The notes: generated by a model from the sequence alone, not told the origin. Numbered from the stretch's first letter, positions 7,292 to 15,259 are shown. The stretch is DNA of 20,235 nt from Bacteroidota bacterium (GCA_023430945.1 JAEYYE010000348.1:1-20235); one strand, 5' to 3'. Numbers and translations: made by a program.

Positions 7292-7325
7292 GCACGCCCC
7301 AACACCATCCGCAAACATTCACATT

Positions 7326-7958
7326 TCACGGAGCCGAAGTCTGATCGATGCCCGGGATCTCGATGCACAGCCCGCGCGACATTAATTCCAATGTCTTTGG
7401 AAGCCGAGCCTGATCGAGGAATTGCTGCTCTATCGGCATTTCGCCATCGAGATCCAACAGCGTTGTCACTTCCTGCACGGTACCATCGGGATGCGTGATC
7501 CTTTCATACCAGATAACACCGCCGGTCTCTTCGAGCACTTCGCCATGGAAGGCGCGGCCTTCGTACAATGGTTCACCGGTCATGGGATCGAGGAGCCGGC
7601 CAGGATAATAGCGCGCGTTGGCGCCGAATTCGGTGATCAGCGGTCCGTCGGAAGGCGAGTGAATGTACAAGGCTAGTTCAGCATCGCATTCGGTACAATA
7701 GCGGCCTGCCATGATCAGCCAGGGCATTCCCCCGTGGTGCTGCACCTGGCCGATGTAACGCAGATCGTAAAGACCGGTCTCGAAGCTCGTTCCATCTTGA
7801 AAATGGATCGTTGAGCTATCGGTGCGTTGGTAGATCAGCGGAACTGGATCGGGCTCGTAGCGGGTTGACGGCCGATCGTTCTCTTCCACTGCCTTTTCAG
7901 CACCGGTGGCGCAACCGGAGATCAACAATAGAAGGAAGGGCCAGCGGATGTTGGGCAT
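7326..7958 (-). CDS. Predicted lipoprotein of unknown function
   Basis: A 210-residue protein with a lipoprotein signal: a hydrophobic stretch ends in LISGC, with Cys16 as the lipidated residue. An acidic linker (residues 20-40) follows, then a compact domain with antiparallel-strand character: YDLRYIGQVQHHGG, a CTEC pair at 88-91, DPMTGEPLYEGRAFHGEV at 124-141, and ITHPDGTVQEVTTLLDLDGE. The DPMTGEPLYEGRA/TGGVIWYERITHPDG pattern resembles MORN-like strand repeats but is too degenerate to assign. No known family was recognised. The CTEC cysteines could be a disulfide or a metal site. It starts 28 bases after the FMN reductase stop on the same strand and may be co-transcribed with it; no clear promoter word is seen in that gap. 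Confidence 0.75.
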   Translation of the reverse strand: MPNIRWPFLLLLISGCATGAEKAVEENDRPSTRYEPDPVPLIYQRTDSSTIHFQDGTSFETGLYDLRYIGQVQHHGGMPWLIMAGRYCTECDAELALYIHSPSDGPLITEFGANARYYPGRLLDPMTGEPLYEGRAFHGEVLEETGGVIWYERITHPDGTVQEVTTLLDLDGEMPIEQQFLDQARLPKTLELMSRGLCIEIPGIDQTSAP

Positions 7959-7986
7959 GGATCAACGTACAATTTAGGCCGATTGG

Positions 7987-8550
7987 TCACTGGCCGTCCA
8001 TCTTTTTCTTCGCATCGATCGCCCAGAAGAGTTGATCGAGAAAAGCGGTCGTTCTTCGCGCCCATGCTTCCTTGTCGATCGGTTCGCCGTTCTCGTTGAA
8101 ATTGTCCTTGATCGTTGGCACCTGCATCGCGCCGGGCACCACCCAGCCACGGATCTTCCACAAGGAGAAGAGAAGCGAAACGAGCGTTTGCGAGCCGCCG
8201 AACGACCCATTGGAAACGGTGCTTAGCGCGATCGGTTTTTTGTTCCAGTCCTCGGTGAGCAGGTCGATCACGTTCTTGAGGCTTGCGGGTGCGGCACCAT
8301 TGTATTCCGGTGTCACCATGATCACGCCATCGGCGCTGCGGATGCGCGAGGCGAAATCGTTCACTTTCTCTCCGGGATCCTTCATGAACTTCAAGCGTTC
8401 AGGAAAAAGCGGGAAGTCGAATTCCTTCAGATCGAGCATGTCCGCGGAATGGCCTTCCATGGCTGAAATGGTGCGATGAAGATGGACCGCTACGCGGTGA
8501 CTGTTCCGGCCTTCACGTACGCTGGCGGAAATGATGGCGATGGTGGACAT
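7987..8550 (-). CDS. NADPH-dependent FMN reductase family protein
   Basis: A 187-residue flavodoxin-like protein. The phosphate loop SASVREGRNSHRVA (residues 8-21) binds the FMN phosphate, and VTPEYNGAAPASLKNVID (79-96) is the family's second signature contacting the isoalloxazine ring; SNGSFGG near 113-119 is the third loop. These cytoplasmic enzymes reduce FMN, azo compounds, quinones or chromate with NAD(P)H; the natural substrate here is unknown. The ATG at 8550 is supported by a full-match -7 box ending 29 bases upstream. The orphan lipoprotein follows 28 bases downstream. Confidence 0.9.
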   Translation of the reverse strand: MSTIAIISASVREGRNSHRVAVHLHRTISAMEGHSADMLDLKEFDFPLFPERLKFMKDPGEKVNDFASRIRSADGVIMVTPEYNGAAPASLKNVIDLLTEDWNKKPIALSTVSNGSFGGSQTLVSLLFSLWKIRGWVVPGAMQVPTIKDNFNENGEPIDKEAWARRTTAFLDQLFWAIDAKKKMDGQ

Positions 8551-8578
8551 GTGATAAGTATGTTGATAAGGAAGAGTT

Positions 8579-8586
8579 CAAAGATA
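8579..8586 (-). promoter_or_regulatory. -7 promoter box for the FMN reductase gene
   Basis: TATCTTTG on the minus strand is a full TAnnTTTG match, 29 bases before the ATG at 8550. The region upstream to 8650 has no clear -33 TTTG. Confidence 0.55.
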
Positions 8587-8651
8587 ACCCCGGCCGCAGT
8601 GGTATACGGATCGCGTATCGTGTGGCCACCCATATGTCCTGCGGACGGATC

Positions 8652-8690
8652 AAAATGAAAGAAGGGGCCTGTGCGGCCCCTTCGTCATTT
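8652..8690 (-). terminator. Rho-independent terminator of the CpxP/Spy-like gene
   Basis: A perfect 9-bp stem GAAGGGGCC (8661-8669) / GGCCCCTTC (8675-8683) with loop TGTGC is flanked by AAAATGA and TCATTTT, which extend the pairing. Read on the minus strand it is followed by TTTCATTTTG. It starts 15 bases beyond the gene's stop at 8706. The T-rich flanks on both sides mean it could act in either direction. Confidence 0.8.
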
Positions 8691-8705
8691 TATGCTGGAT
8701 CGGAA

Positions 8706-9110
8706 TTACTTCTTCTCCATGTTGTGGTGATCATGGCCATGGCCGTGATCGTGCCCTTCCTTCTTGTCGGAAAGTGCGAGATACTTCTCGTACTGCTCAG
8801 GAGTGAGCACTTCCTGGATGCGGGCCTGATGCTTGGCCATCGCCTCGTGGTCCATTTCGCCTTTCTCGGCTTTTGCGGCAGCGCAATCGCGCTCGCATTC
8901 CGCCTGGATCTCACGCACGCGCACCAGCTGATCCTGTGTGAGATCGAGCTTCTGTACTTCACGCATGTCGGGCATCGAGCATGCCTTCTTGGTGTCCTGC
9001 GCCTTCGCTTCGGTGGGAGCGGGAGCCGCTGCAGGGCGATCTGGGGTTGTCTGTGCGAACGCAAAAGTTCCGGCCAGAGCAAAAGCCGCGGTCAAAAACA
9101 AATTCTTCAT
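8706..9110 (-). CDS. Periplasmic CpxP/Spy-like LTxxQ protein with His-rich tail
   Basis: A 134-residue secreted protein. Residues 1-19 form a signal peptide ending FAFA before Gln20. An Ala/Pro-rich linker follows, then a helical region with two copies of the LTxxQ motif that defines CpxP/Spy proteins: LDLTQDQLVRVREIQ from 55 and LTPEQYEKYLAL from 102. Cysteines lie at 44, 72 and 76. The C-terminus is a histidine comb, HDHGHGHDHH (120-129, six His), a likely divalent metal site. Family members are periplasmic chaperones or stress and metal sensors; zinc, copper or nickel binding is an inference. The frame extends to an ATG at 9125, but the MKNLFLT start at 9110 gives a normal signal peptide. 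It lies 134 bases downstream of the TolC gene on the same strand and has its own weak promoter word and a strong terminator, so it is probably a separate unit. Confidence 0.83.
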   Translation of the reverse strand: MKNLFLTAAFALAGTFAFAQTTPDRPAAAPAPTEAKAQDTKKACSMPDMREVQKLDLTQDQLVRVREIQAECERDCAAAKAEKGEMDHEAMAKHQARIQEVLTPEQYEKYLALSDKKEGHDHGHGHDHHNMEKK

Positions 9111-9159
9111 CGGTTCTGTGGTCAATTGGTTAGGGTCGCGGAAATATCAAGTATCGTTC

Positions 9160-9167
9160 CAAAGTCA
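9160..9167 (-). promoter_or_regulatory. Probable -7 promoter box for the CpxP/Spy-like gene
   Basis: TGACTTTG on the minus strand matches five of the six fixed positions of TAnnTTTG, 50 bases before the ATG at 9110 (35 before the alternative ATG at 9125). The rest of the 9111-9244 gap shows nothing else that I can support. Confidence 0.3.
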
Positions 9168-9244
9168 GTGAAATTCAGGCGGTTTTTGGATGCTCTGATC
9201 TGGTCGAGATCGATGGCAGGCTCGTCGATCGGAAATAGACTTTC

Positions 9245-10546
9245 CTAGATCTCACCCGCCAGGATCTTCAATCGCAACTCGGCCATCTTCGCTTCGTATT
9301 GTGCGAGAAGCAGCCGGTTCTCAGCTGTGATCATCCCTTGTTGCACATCGCGTAGCTCTACGGCCGTGAGCATACCGAGCCGGTAGCTTTCCAGCGCCAC
9401 TTCAACCTGTTGCCTTATCCCTTCAAGGTTCGTGGATTCCATCGCGACACGCTGGCGCGCGGTGTTATAGGTAGTCCAACCATCGGTGATCTGTTGATCG
9501 AGCTGGAGTTGCACCTGATCGGTGGAAAGAGCTGCTTGTTCCTGCTGGATACGGGCGACTTCCAACGCTGATCTTTGCTGGAAGCCGCTGAACAGCGGAA
9601 TGCTGATCATGGTGCCATAATCCGGTCCCACCGCGCGGCTGCTCTGTATGAAACCGACATCGCTGGTGCTTCGGCGGTACCCATAATTGGCGAACAGATC
9701 CACCTGCGGTAACAGCGCGCCGCGCAATTCGCGCACCGATGCTTCGGCCAATCGCTGCATGTGCTTCGCCTGTGCGAGCGAAGGGTTGTTGGTGCGGGCC
9801 TTGTCACGGATCACGGTAAGATCCAGCTCGTCGGTGGCGGGGATCGCGGATCCAAGGCGCACCGGCATGGAAGGATCCCGGCCCATCAACGTATTAAGTG
9901 CCGATACGGCGAATGAACGCTGATCGATGAGGTCGAGGAGCGCGCTGCTGTCCGCGTTGAGATCGAGCCTCGCCTGTACCAGTTCCAATCCGCTTGCGGC
10001 GCCAAGCCGTTCGCCGATCTCCACGATCCGCAACCTTTCGCGCGATGTGACCAGCCCTTCACGCTGCACGCTTACTGCGCTTTCCATCTGCACGGCGAGG
10101 TAATAGTTGTTCAGTACATCGTGGATCGTTGTTTCGACCTGCCGCTTCAATTCCGATCGGCCGATCAGCTCAAGCGCTTCCAGCCGATCCTTGCGCGCGA
10201 ACATCGCCAGCCCGTCGAAGACCGTCCAGTTCAACGAAAGCGCCCCATCGAGCACCTGTGTGTTCGCATTGTCCGCATCGCGCACTTCTCCGCTGAAGAA
10301 CACCTGGCGTGTGCTGCTGTTATCGATGCTGTAAAGTCCATTCAAGCCAAGTACCGGAAGCATTCCGGCGTTGCCGGCATCGTTCAACACCTGTGATGTT
10401 CCAGCCTGCAGCCGTGCGAGCCGTATGCCGTGGTTATGCTCCAGGGCGATCGCCACCGCCTGATCGGGCGTGAGCATGTTCGTTGTATCCTGCGCGATCA
10501 GCGATCCAACGCTGAAAAGGAGAACGATCGATCCCACGTATCTCAT
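9245..10546 (-). CDS. TolC-family outer-membrane efflux channel
   Basis: A 433-residue protein with a signal peptide (residues 1-18, ending SLIAQ). Two outer-membrane efflux (OEP) repeats follow: the first begins LTPDQAVAIALEHNHGIRLARLQ (25-47), and the second begins near residue 250 with RTNNPSLAQAKHMQRLAEASVRE. Both have the typical long coiled-coil helices; SYRLGMLTAVELRDVQQGMITAENRLL near the end is the conserved helix-turn of the family. It forms the trimeric exit duct for the pump encoded immediately upstream. The start overlaps the RND stop by ATGA (10543-10546), showing translational coupling. No terminator with a T-run was found after its stop. Confidence 0.92.
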   Translation of the reverse strand: MRYVGSIVLLFSVGSLIAQDTTNMLTPDQAVAIALEHNHGIRLARLQAGTSQVLNDAGNAGMLPVLGLNGLYSIDNSSTRQVFFSGEVRDADNANTQVLDGALSLNWTVFDGLAMFARKDRLEALELIGRSELKRQVETTIHDVLNNYYLAVQMESAVSVQREGLVTSRERLRIVEIGERLGAASGLELVQARLDLNADSSALLDLIDQRSFAVSALNTLMGRDPSMPVRLGSAIPATDELDLTVIRDKARTNNPSLAQAKHMQRLAEASVRELRGALLPQVDLFANYGYRRSTSDVGFIQSSRAVGPDYGTMISIPLFSGFQQRSALEVARIQQEQAALSTDQVQLQLDQQITDGWTTYNTARQRVAMESTNLEGIRQQVEVALESYRLGMLTAVELRDVQQGMITAENRLLLAQYEAKMAELRLKILAGEI

Positions 10547-13500
10547 GCTTGATCGGTGGTTGCTGGCGTGGATCGCTTTGCGACCTTGCTTGCCATAAAA
10601 CTGTAAAGCGCCGGAACAACGAAGAGCGTGAGCACAAGCGCGAAGAGAAGTCCTCCGATCAATGCGGTGCCCATCGGCACGCGGCTCTTTGCCGCCGCAC
10701 CAAGGCCGAGCGCGATCGGAAGTACACCGAGCACGGTGGCCAGCGTGGTCATCAGGATCGGACGGAAACGTTGCGTGGCCGCTTCGATCACCGCCTGCAT
10801 CTTCTCCATTCCCTTTTCACGTTTCTGGTTGGCGAATTCCACGATCAGGATCCCGTTCTTGGTGACAAGGCCGATCAATACGATGATGCCGATCTGTGAG
10901 AAGATATTCAATGTATGGCCGCCGAGCCAGAGGCTCAGCAACGCGCCGGCCAGCGCCAACGGAACGGTGAACATCACGATCAATGGATCCACCCAGCTTT
11001 CGAATTGCGCGGCAAGGATGAGGAATACAAGGACCAGCGCAAGGATGAGCGCGAACGTGAGGCTGCTGGAACTTTCGGTGAATTCCTTGCTCTCGCCATC
11101 CAACGCCGTGCTGAAACTTTCATCGAGCACCTGGCCGGCGATCCGATCCATCGCCTCGATGCCATCGCCGATCGTATGGCCTTCCGTCATGGAAGCGCTC
11201 ACCGTGGCGCTCACATAGCGATTGTACCGGTACAGCTGCGGCGGGCTGCTTTGATCGGTGGTTCGCACAAGGTTCTCCAACTGGATCAATTCACCGCGAT
11301 CGTTGCGCACGTAGGCGTTCGCGAGATCCACAGGTGCATCGCGCTGGTTGCGTGATGCCTGGCCGATCACCTGGTATTGTTTCCCTTTCAGGATGAAGTA
11401 ACCGAAACGCTGTCCGCTGAAATAGAGTTGAAGTGTTTCCGCGATATCCCGAACGCTCACGCCGAGCGTTCGCGCACGATCACGATCGATCTCCACGCTC
11501 AGTTCGGGCTTGTTGAACTTCAGGTTGAGGTCCACCACCTGGAAGACCGGATCCTGGCGCGCCGCATCCAGGAATGTGGGGATCACTTCGCGCAGCCGTT
11601 CGAAATCCGGCGCCTGGATCACGTACTGCACGGGAAGCCCGCGGCCGCGGCCGCCGCCGATGGTGGCTTCCTGGATCACGAAACTTCGCGCAAGATTGTG
11701 TTGCTGCACAAGTGCGTTCACTTGCTTCGCGATCTGGTCCTGTGTGCGATCGCGCTGATCGGGATCCACGAGCGTAACGCGAACAAAACCGGAATTCACC
11801 GAGACCGATCCACCGAAACCAGGGGATGTCACGGAAAGCACGCTTTGCGTTTCAGGCATGGTATCCACGGTCTGGAGGATGCGGCCCAAGTAGTCGAGCA
11901 TCATCTCGTAGCTCGTGCCTTCCGGCGCGGTGCTGTTTATGGTGAAGCGGCTCTTGTCCTCCATCGGAGCCAGTTCGCTCGGCGTGTTCACGCCGGCCAC
12001 ATAGATCAAGATCAAGCTTACGATCATGATCGGAAATGCGATCCAGCGGCGCACAAGAAATTTTTCGAGCGTGTTCCTATAACCATCGGCGAGCTTGTTG
12101 AACCACTTTTCAGTGATCTCGAAAAAGCGGCTCTGCTTCGTCTTGTGTTTCAACAAACGCGCGCTCATCATTGGCGTGAGCGTAAGGCTGACGATCGCGC
12201 TTATGATCACCGAACCCGCCACCACGATGCCGAATTCGCGGAACAATCTTCCTGTGAGACCGCTGAGGAAGATGATCGGCAGGAACACCGCCGCGATCGT
12301 AACCGTGGTGCTGATGATCGCAAAGGTGATCTCGCGCGATCCCTCATGTCCGGCACGCATCGGATCCATTCCCCCTTCGATCTTCGCATAGATGTTCTCG
12401 AGCACCACGATCGCATCATCCACCACGATACCCGTGGCCAGCACAACGGCGAGCAACGTAAGTATGTTGATGCTGAAATCGGCGACGTACATGATGAAGA
12501 ACGCGCCGATCAACGAGATCGGGATCGCCAGTACCGGAATGAGCGTGGTGCGCCAGTCGCGCAGGAAGATGAAGATGATGAGCACCACAAGGATGAACGC
12601 GATGAAGATGGTCTCCTCCACTTCGAGGATCGCATTGCGAATGCTCACAGTGGTATCCATCGCCAGATCGTAGCGCAGATCGCCGGGGAGTTCGGCCTTG
12701 ATCCGATCGGCGCGCCGGTAGAATTCATCGGCGATGGCCACGTAGTTGCTTCCCGCCTGCGGCGTAACAGCTACCGCCACCTGTGGAATGCCGCCATTGC
12801 CGCGAAGCAGCGTGCGTTCATTCTCCGGCGCCAGCATGGCGCGGCCCACATCCCGCAAACGCACAAGCACGTTCCCATCTTCGCGGATGATCATGTCGTT
12901 GAACTCTTGCTCCGTTGTAAGCCTGCCGAGCGTTCTGATGCTGAGCTCGGTGCGATAGCCCTCGATGCGGCCACTTGGCAGTTCCACGTTCTCGCGTTCC
13001 AGCGCTGTGCGGATATCGCCCGGCGTGATGCCGTAGCCCGCCATCTTCACCGGATCGAGCTGCAGCTTCATGCTGTACTTCTTCTCACCCCAGATCCTGA
13101 TCTCGCTTACGCCGGGGATCGTCTGCAGCCTTTCCTTGAAGATGTTGTTCGCGATCTCCGTTAGCTCCAGCAGGCTTCGCTGATCGCTCTGGATCGTCAT
13201 GGAAAGGATCGGGCTCGAATCTGCATCGCTTTTCGCTACGATCGGCGGATCGGTATCTGTGGGAAGGTTCCGTACCGCACGGCTCACACGATCCCGTACA
13301 TCATTCGCCGCTGCTTCCAGATCGACATCGAGCTCGAATTCAACGGTGATGGTGCTGCGGCCATCGCTGCTGATGCTGGTGAGCGATCGGATCCCCGCGA
13401 TCCCGTTGATGCTTTCCTCCAGCGGCTCGGTGATCTGGCTCTCGATGATGTCGGCATTTGCGCCGGTGTAGTTCGTTGTAACGGTGATGATCGGCGGATC

Positions 13501-13620
13501 GACGCTGGGATATTCGCGCACGCCTAGGTACGTGAAACCGATGATGCCGAACAGCACGATGAAGATGCTGATCACCGTGGCGAGTACGGGCCGTTCTATA
13601 CTGATCGAGCTGATGTTCAT
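10543..13620 (-). CDS. RND multidrug efflux pump, HAE1 type (AcrB/MdtB-like)
   Basis: A full-length 1025-residue inner-membrane transporter. It has the twelve-helix RND plan with two large periplasmic loops: helix 1 at about 12-31, helices 2-6 starting near 337, and helices 7-12 from about 530 onward. The proton-relay residues are intact: Asp401-Asp402 in GIVVDDAIVVLENI (helix 4) and Lys921 in GLVTKNGILIVEF (helix 10). GYGITPGDIRTALERENVELPSGRI (195-219) is the docking/porter region typical of HAE1 pumps. The paired aspartates place it with the drug and hydrophobe exporters rather than the heavy-metal HME branch. Substrates cannot be predicted. It overlaps both the adaptor (13617-13620) and TolC (10543-10546) genes by ATGA. 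Confidence 0.95.
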   Translation of the reverse strand: MNISSISIERPVLATVISIFIVLFGIIGFTYLGVREYPSVDPPIITVTTNYTGANADIIESQITEPLEESINGIAGIRSLTSISSDGRSTITVEFELDVDLEAAANDVRDRVSRAVRNLPTDTDPPIVAKSDADSSPILSMTIQSDQRSLLELTEIANNIFKERLQTIPGVSEIRIWGEKKYSMKLQLDPVKMAGYGITPGDIRTALERENVELPSGRIEGYRTELSIRTLGRLTTEQEFNDMIIREDGNVLVRLRDVGRAMLAPENERTLLRGNGGIPQVAVAVTPQAGSNYVAIADEFYRRADRIKAELPGDLRYDLAMDTTVSIRNAILEVEETIFIAFILVVLIIFIFLRDWRTTLIPVLAIPISLIGAFFIMYVADFSINILTLLAVVLATGIVVDDAIVVLENIYAKIEGGMDPMRAGHEGSREITFAIISTTVTIAAVFLPIIFLSGLTGRLFREFGIVVAGSVIISAIVSLTLTPMMSARLLKHKTKQSRFFEITEKWFNKLADGYRNTLEKFLVRRWIAFPIMIVSLILIYVAGVNTPSELAPMEDKSRFTINSTAPEGTSYEMMLDYLGRILQTVDTMPETQSVLSVTSPGFGGSVSVNSGFVRVTLVDPDQRDRTQDQIAKQVNALVQQHNLARSFVIQEATIGGGRGRGLPVQYVIQAPDFERLREVIPTFLDAARQDPVFQVVDLNLKFNKPELSVEIDRDRARTLGVSVRDIAETLQLYFSGQRFGYFILKGKQYQVIGQASRNQRDAPVDLANAYVRNDRGELIQLENLVRTTDQSSPPQLYRYNRYVSATVSASMTEGHTIGDGIEAMDRIAGQVLDESFSTALDGESKEFTESSSSLTFALILALVLVFLILAAQFESWVDPLIVMFTVPLALAGALLSLWLGGHTLNIFSQIGIIVLIGLVTKNGILIVEFANQKREKGMEKMQAVIEAATQRFRPILMTTLATVLGVLPIALGLGAAAKSRVPMGTALIGGLLFALVLTLFVVPALYSFMASKVAKRSTPATTDQA

Positions 13621-14696
13621 TCCTTCACGCTCGCGCTTTGCGTCGTATCCTGCCGTTCCCCCGCCACATCGGCCGGCCGCAACGCCATCCCTTCCTTCAC
13701 AGTGAGGAGGCCACTGGTGACCACGGTATCGCCGGGCTGCACACCGCTGATCAGCTGCACTTCGGTCTCCGTGCGCGATCCGATCTCCACACGCGCTGTC
13801 TTCGCTTTTCCATCCTTGATCAGGATCACGGTCTGTCCCTGTATATCGGGGATCAATCCTTCGGTGGGAATGGTGAGCGCATCCTTCACTGTGCCGAGGT
13901 CGACGTTCACCCGCGCGAACGAACCGGGGACGAGCCTGCCATGTGGATTGCTGCTTCGCGCCCGCACCTTCACGGTACGGGTGGCGGGATCCACGCGAGG
14001 TTCCACTGCGTAGACCTCGGCCGTATAACCTGTCGTATCGCCCTGGATCGTGAACGCCACCGAGGTTCCGGCCTGCATATCACGGCCGAACCGTTCGGGC
14101 ACGTTCAGGTCCAGCTTCATCGGGTCTGTCTGGGTGAGCGTGGCGATCAACGTGGTGGGTGCCACATAACCGCCTTCGCTGATCGAGCGAAGACCGATCA
14201 TTCCCGGGAATGGTGCCCGTATGGTGGTCTTTGCGATCTGTGCTTTCAACTCATCCACCTGCGCCTCCTTTGCGATCCGATCCACCTGCGTGCCTTCGAA
14301 AGCCTCCTGGCTGATGCCCTTCACATCGAGCAATTGCTGCTGCCTTTCCTCGGTGAGCTTCGCGAGTTTCAGCGCTGCTTCAGCGTTCCTTAACTGGGCC
14401 TGCAGATCATCGTCGTTCAGGCGAACGAGCACCTGGCCGGCCTGCACCTTCGCGCCTTCCTTGAAACCGATGGACGTGACCCGGCCGCTCACTTCACTTC
14501 GGATCTCCACTTCTTCGTTGGCGACCAGCGTACCCGTGGTCGAGATCGTATTCCTGAGAAGTGAAGGGCGCAGCACATGTACCTGCACGGCCATCGCCGG
14601 TGGCGGACCAGAAGACCCGGTGGGCTTCTCCTCACTACCGCATGCGTGCAACATGAGGCACGCCGGTATCGCGAGCAGCATTGGCATAATTTTCAT
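13617..14696 (-). CDS. RND efflux membrane-fusion (adaptor) lipoprotein
   Basis: A 359-residue HlyD/AcrA-type adaptor. Residues 1-19 end in the lipobox LHAC, so Cys19 is probably lipidated and the protein is anchored in the inner membrane facing the periplasm. Two lipoyl half-motifs enclose a hairpin: VEIRSEVSGRVTSIGFKEGAKV (63-84) and IRAPFPGMIGLRSISEGGYV (159-178). The coiled coil lies between them at about 96-155, rich in Ala, Glu, Gln and Leu. Beta-barrel and membrane-proximal domains follow (LDLNVPERF; VPGSFARVNVDL). It bridges the RND pump and the TolC duct. The start is set by ATGA overlap with the MarR gene (14693-14696), and the end overlaps the pump gene in the same way. Confidence 0.93.
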   Translation of the reverse strand: MKIMPMLLAIPACLMLHACGSEEKPTGSSGPPPAMAVQVHVLRPSLLRNTISTTGTLVANEEVEIRSEVSGRVTSIGFKEGAKVQAGQVLVRLNDDDLQAQLRNAEAALKLAKLTEERQQQLLDVKGISQEAFEGTQVDRIAKEAQVDELKAQIAKTTIRAPFPGMIGLRSISEGGYVAPTTLIATLTQTDPMKLDLNVPERFGRDMQAGTSVAFTIQGDTTGYTAEVYAVEPRVDPATRTVKVRARSSNPHGRLVPGSFARVNVDLGTVKDALTIPTEGLIPDIQGQTVILIKDGKAKTARVEIGSRTETEVQLISGVQPGDTVVTSGLLTVKEGMALRPADVAGERQDTTQSASVKE

Positions 14697-15169
14697 CGTG
14701 CGGTCTTCTTGTATTTGAGCGGCACCGGGCGCAGATCACCTATCGCCAGGTTGCCGAGCATCCTGTTCATGTGCTGGATGAGCAGCTTGCGATCGGCGGC
14801 TTTCAGTCCTTTGAATGCGATCTGGTTCAATTCCTTGTAAACACTCCGGATGCGCTCCACCACCGGCCTGGCCTTGGGAAGCAACCTTATGTGATGCTTG
14901 CGACGATCGTTGGCGCAGCCGATCCTTTCCACATATCCCTTCTCACTGAGCATATCGATGAGGCGTAACATGGTCACCTTCTCGATATGCATCGCTTCGG
15001 CGAGTTCCTGCTGGCTCATGCGGCCATCGTTCTCGGCTATGGTGAGCAGTGCATAGAAACCCCGATCGAGGTCGTGCCCGCGCATGCGATCGAGCAGGAG
15101 GGTATAATGTTGCTGCGCCACGATCGCAGCCCAATAACCTACGGAAACGGAGGGATCGGGAGTATTCAA
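14693..15169 (-). CDS. MarR-family transcriptional regulator of the efflux operon
   Basis: A 158-residue winged-helix regulator. SQQELAEAMHIEKVTMLRLIDMLSEKGYVER (52-82) is the helix-turn-helix, with the recognition helix at about 62-74. The wing contains ANDRRKHHIRLLP (86-98), with the D-R-R pattern typical of MarR proteins; flanking helices form the dimer interface. The start is TTG at 15167-15169: an in-frame TAA lies six codons upstream and the next ATG (residue 29) would delete dimerisation helix 1. It is the first gene of MarR-adaptor-RND-TolC and is joined to the adaptor gene by ATGA. The 22-bp inverted repeat over the promoter just upstream suggests autorepression relieved by a pump substrate; this is inferred from the family. 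Confidence 0.9.
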   Translation of the reverse strand: MNTPDPSVSVGYWAAIVAQQHYTLLLDRMRGHDLDRGFYALLTIAENDGRMSQQELAEAMHIEKVTMLRLIDMLSEKGYVERIGCANDRRKHHIRLLPKARPVVERIRSVYKELNQIAFKGLKAADRKLLIQHMNRMLGNLAIGDLRPVPLKYKKTAR

Positions 15170-15179
15170 AAGGGATCGA

Positions 15180-15201
15180 AACAGTTACAAATGTAACCGT
15201 T
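15180..15201. promoter_or_regulatory. Candidate MarR operator (22-bp inverted repeat)
   Basis: The arms are AACAGTTAC and GTAACCGTT, which pair at 8 of 9 positions around the four-base centre AAAT. The length and dyad symmetry fit a MarR dimer site. The repeat fully covers the predicted -7 box of the efflux operon (15188-15195) and ends 11 bases before the TTG start, so occupancy would block transcription. Confidence 0.6.
15188..15195 (-). promoter_or_regulatory. -7 promoter box for the MarR-RND efflux operon
   Basis: TACATTTG on the minus strand is a full TAnnTTTG match lying in the centre of the inverted repeat. It ends 19 bases before the TTG start, predicting an unusually short leader of about a dozen bases. 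Confidence 0.55.
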
Positions 15202-15259
15202 GCAGAAAGGGAAGCAGGAACAGTTCGCTGTTAAGAGCTGTGAAGCTCCTGTATCGCGA

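Noticed and set aside
11377..13164. 595-codon open frame on the plus strand
   Set aside because: It is wholly antisense to the RND pump, is low-complexity in His, Arg and Asp, and has no recognisable domain; GC-rich codon use of the pump gene produces it.
15232..15250. Small hairpin GAGCT-GTGA-AGCTC after the DUF4342 gene as a terminator
   Set aside because: The stem is only 5 bp and no T-run follows on the minus strand.
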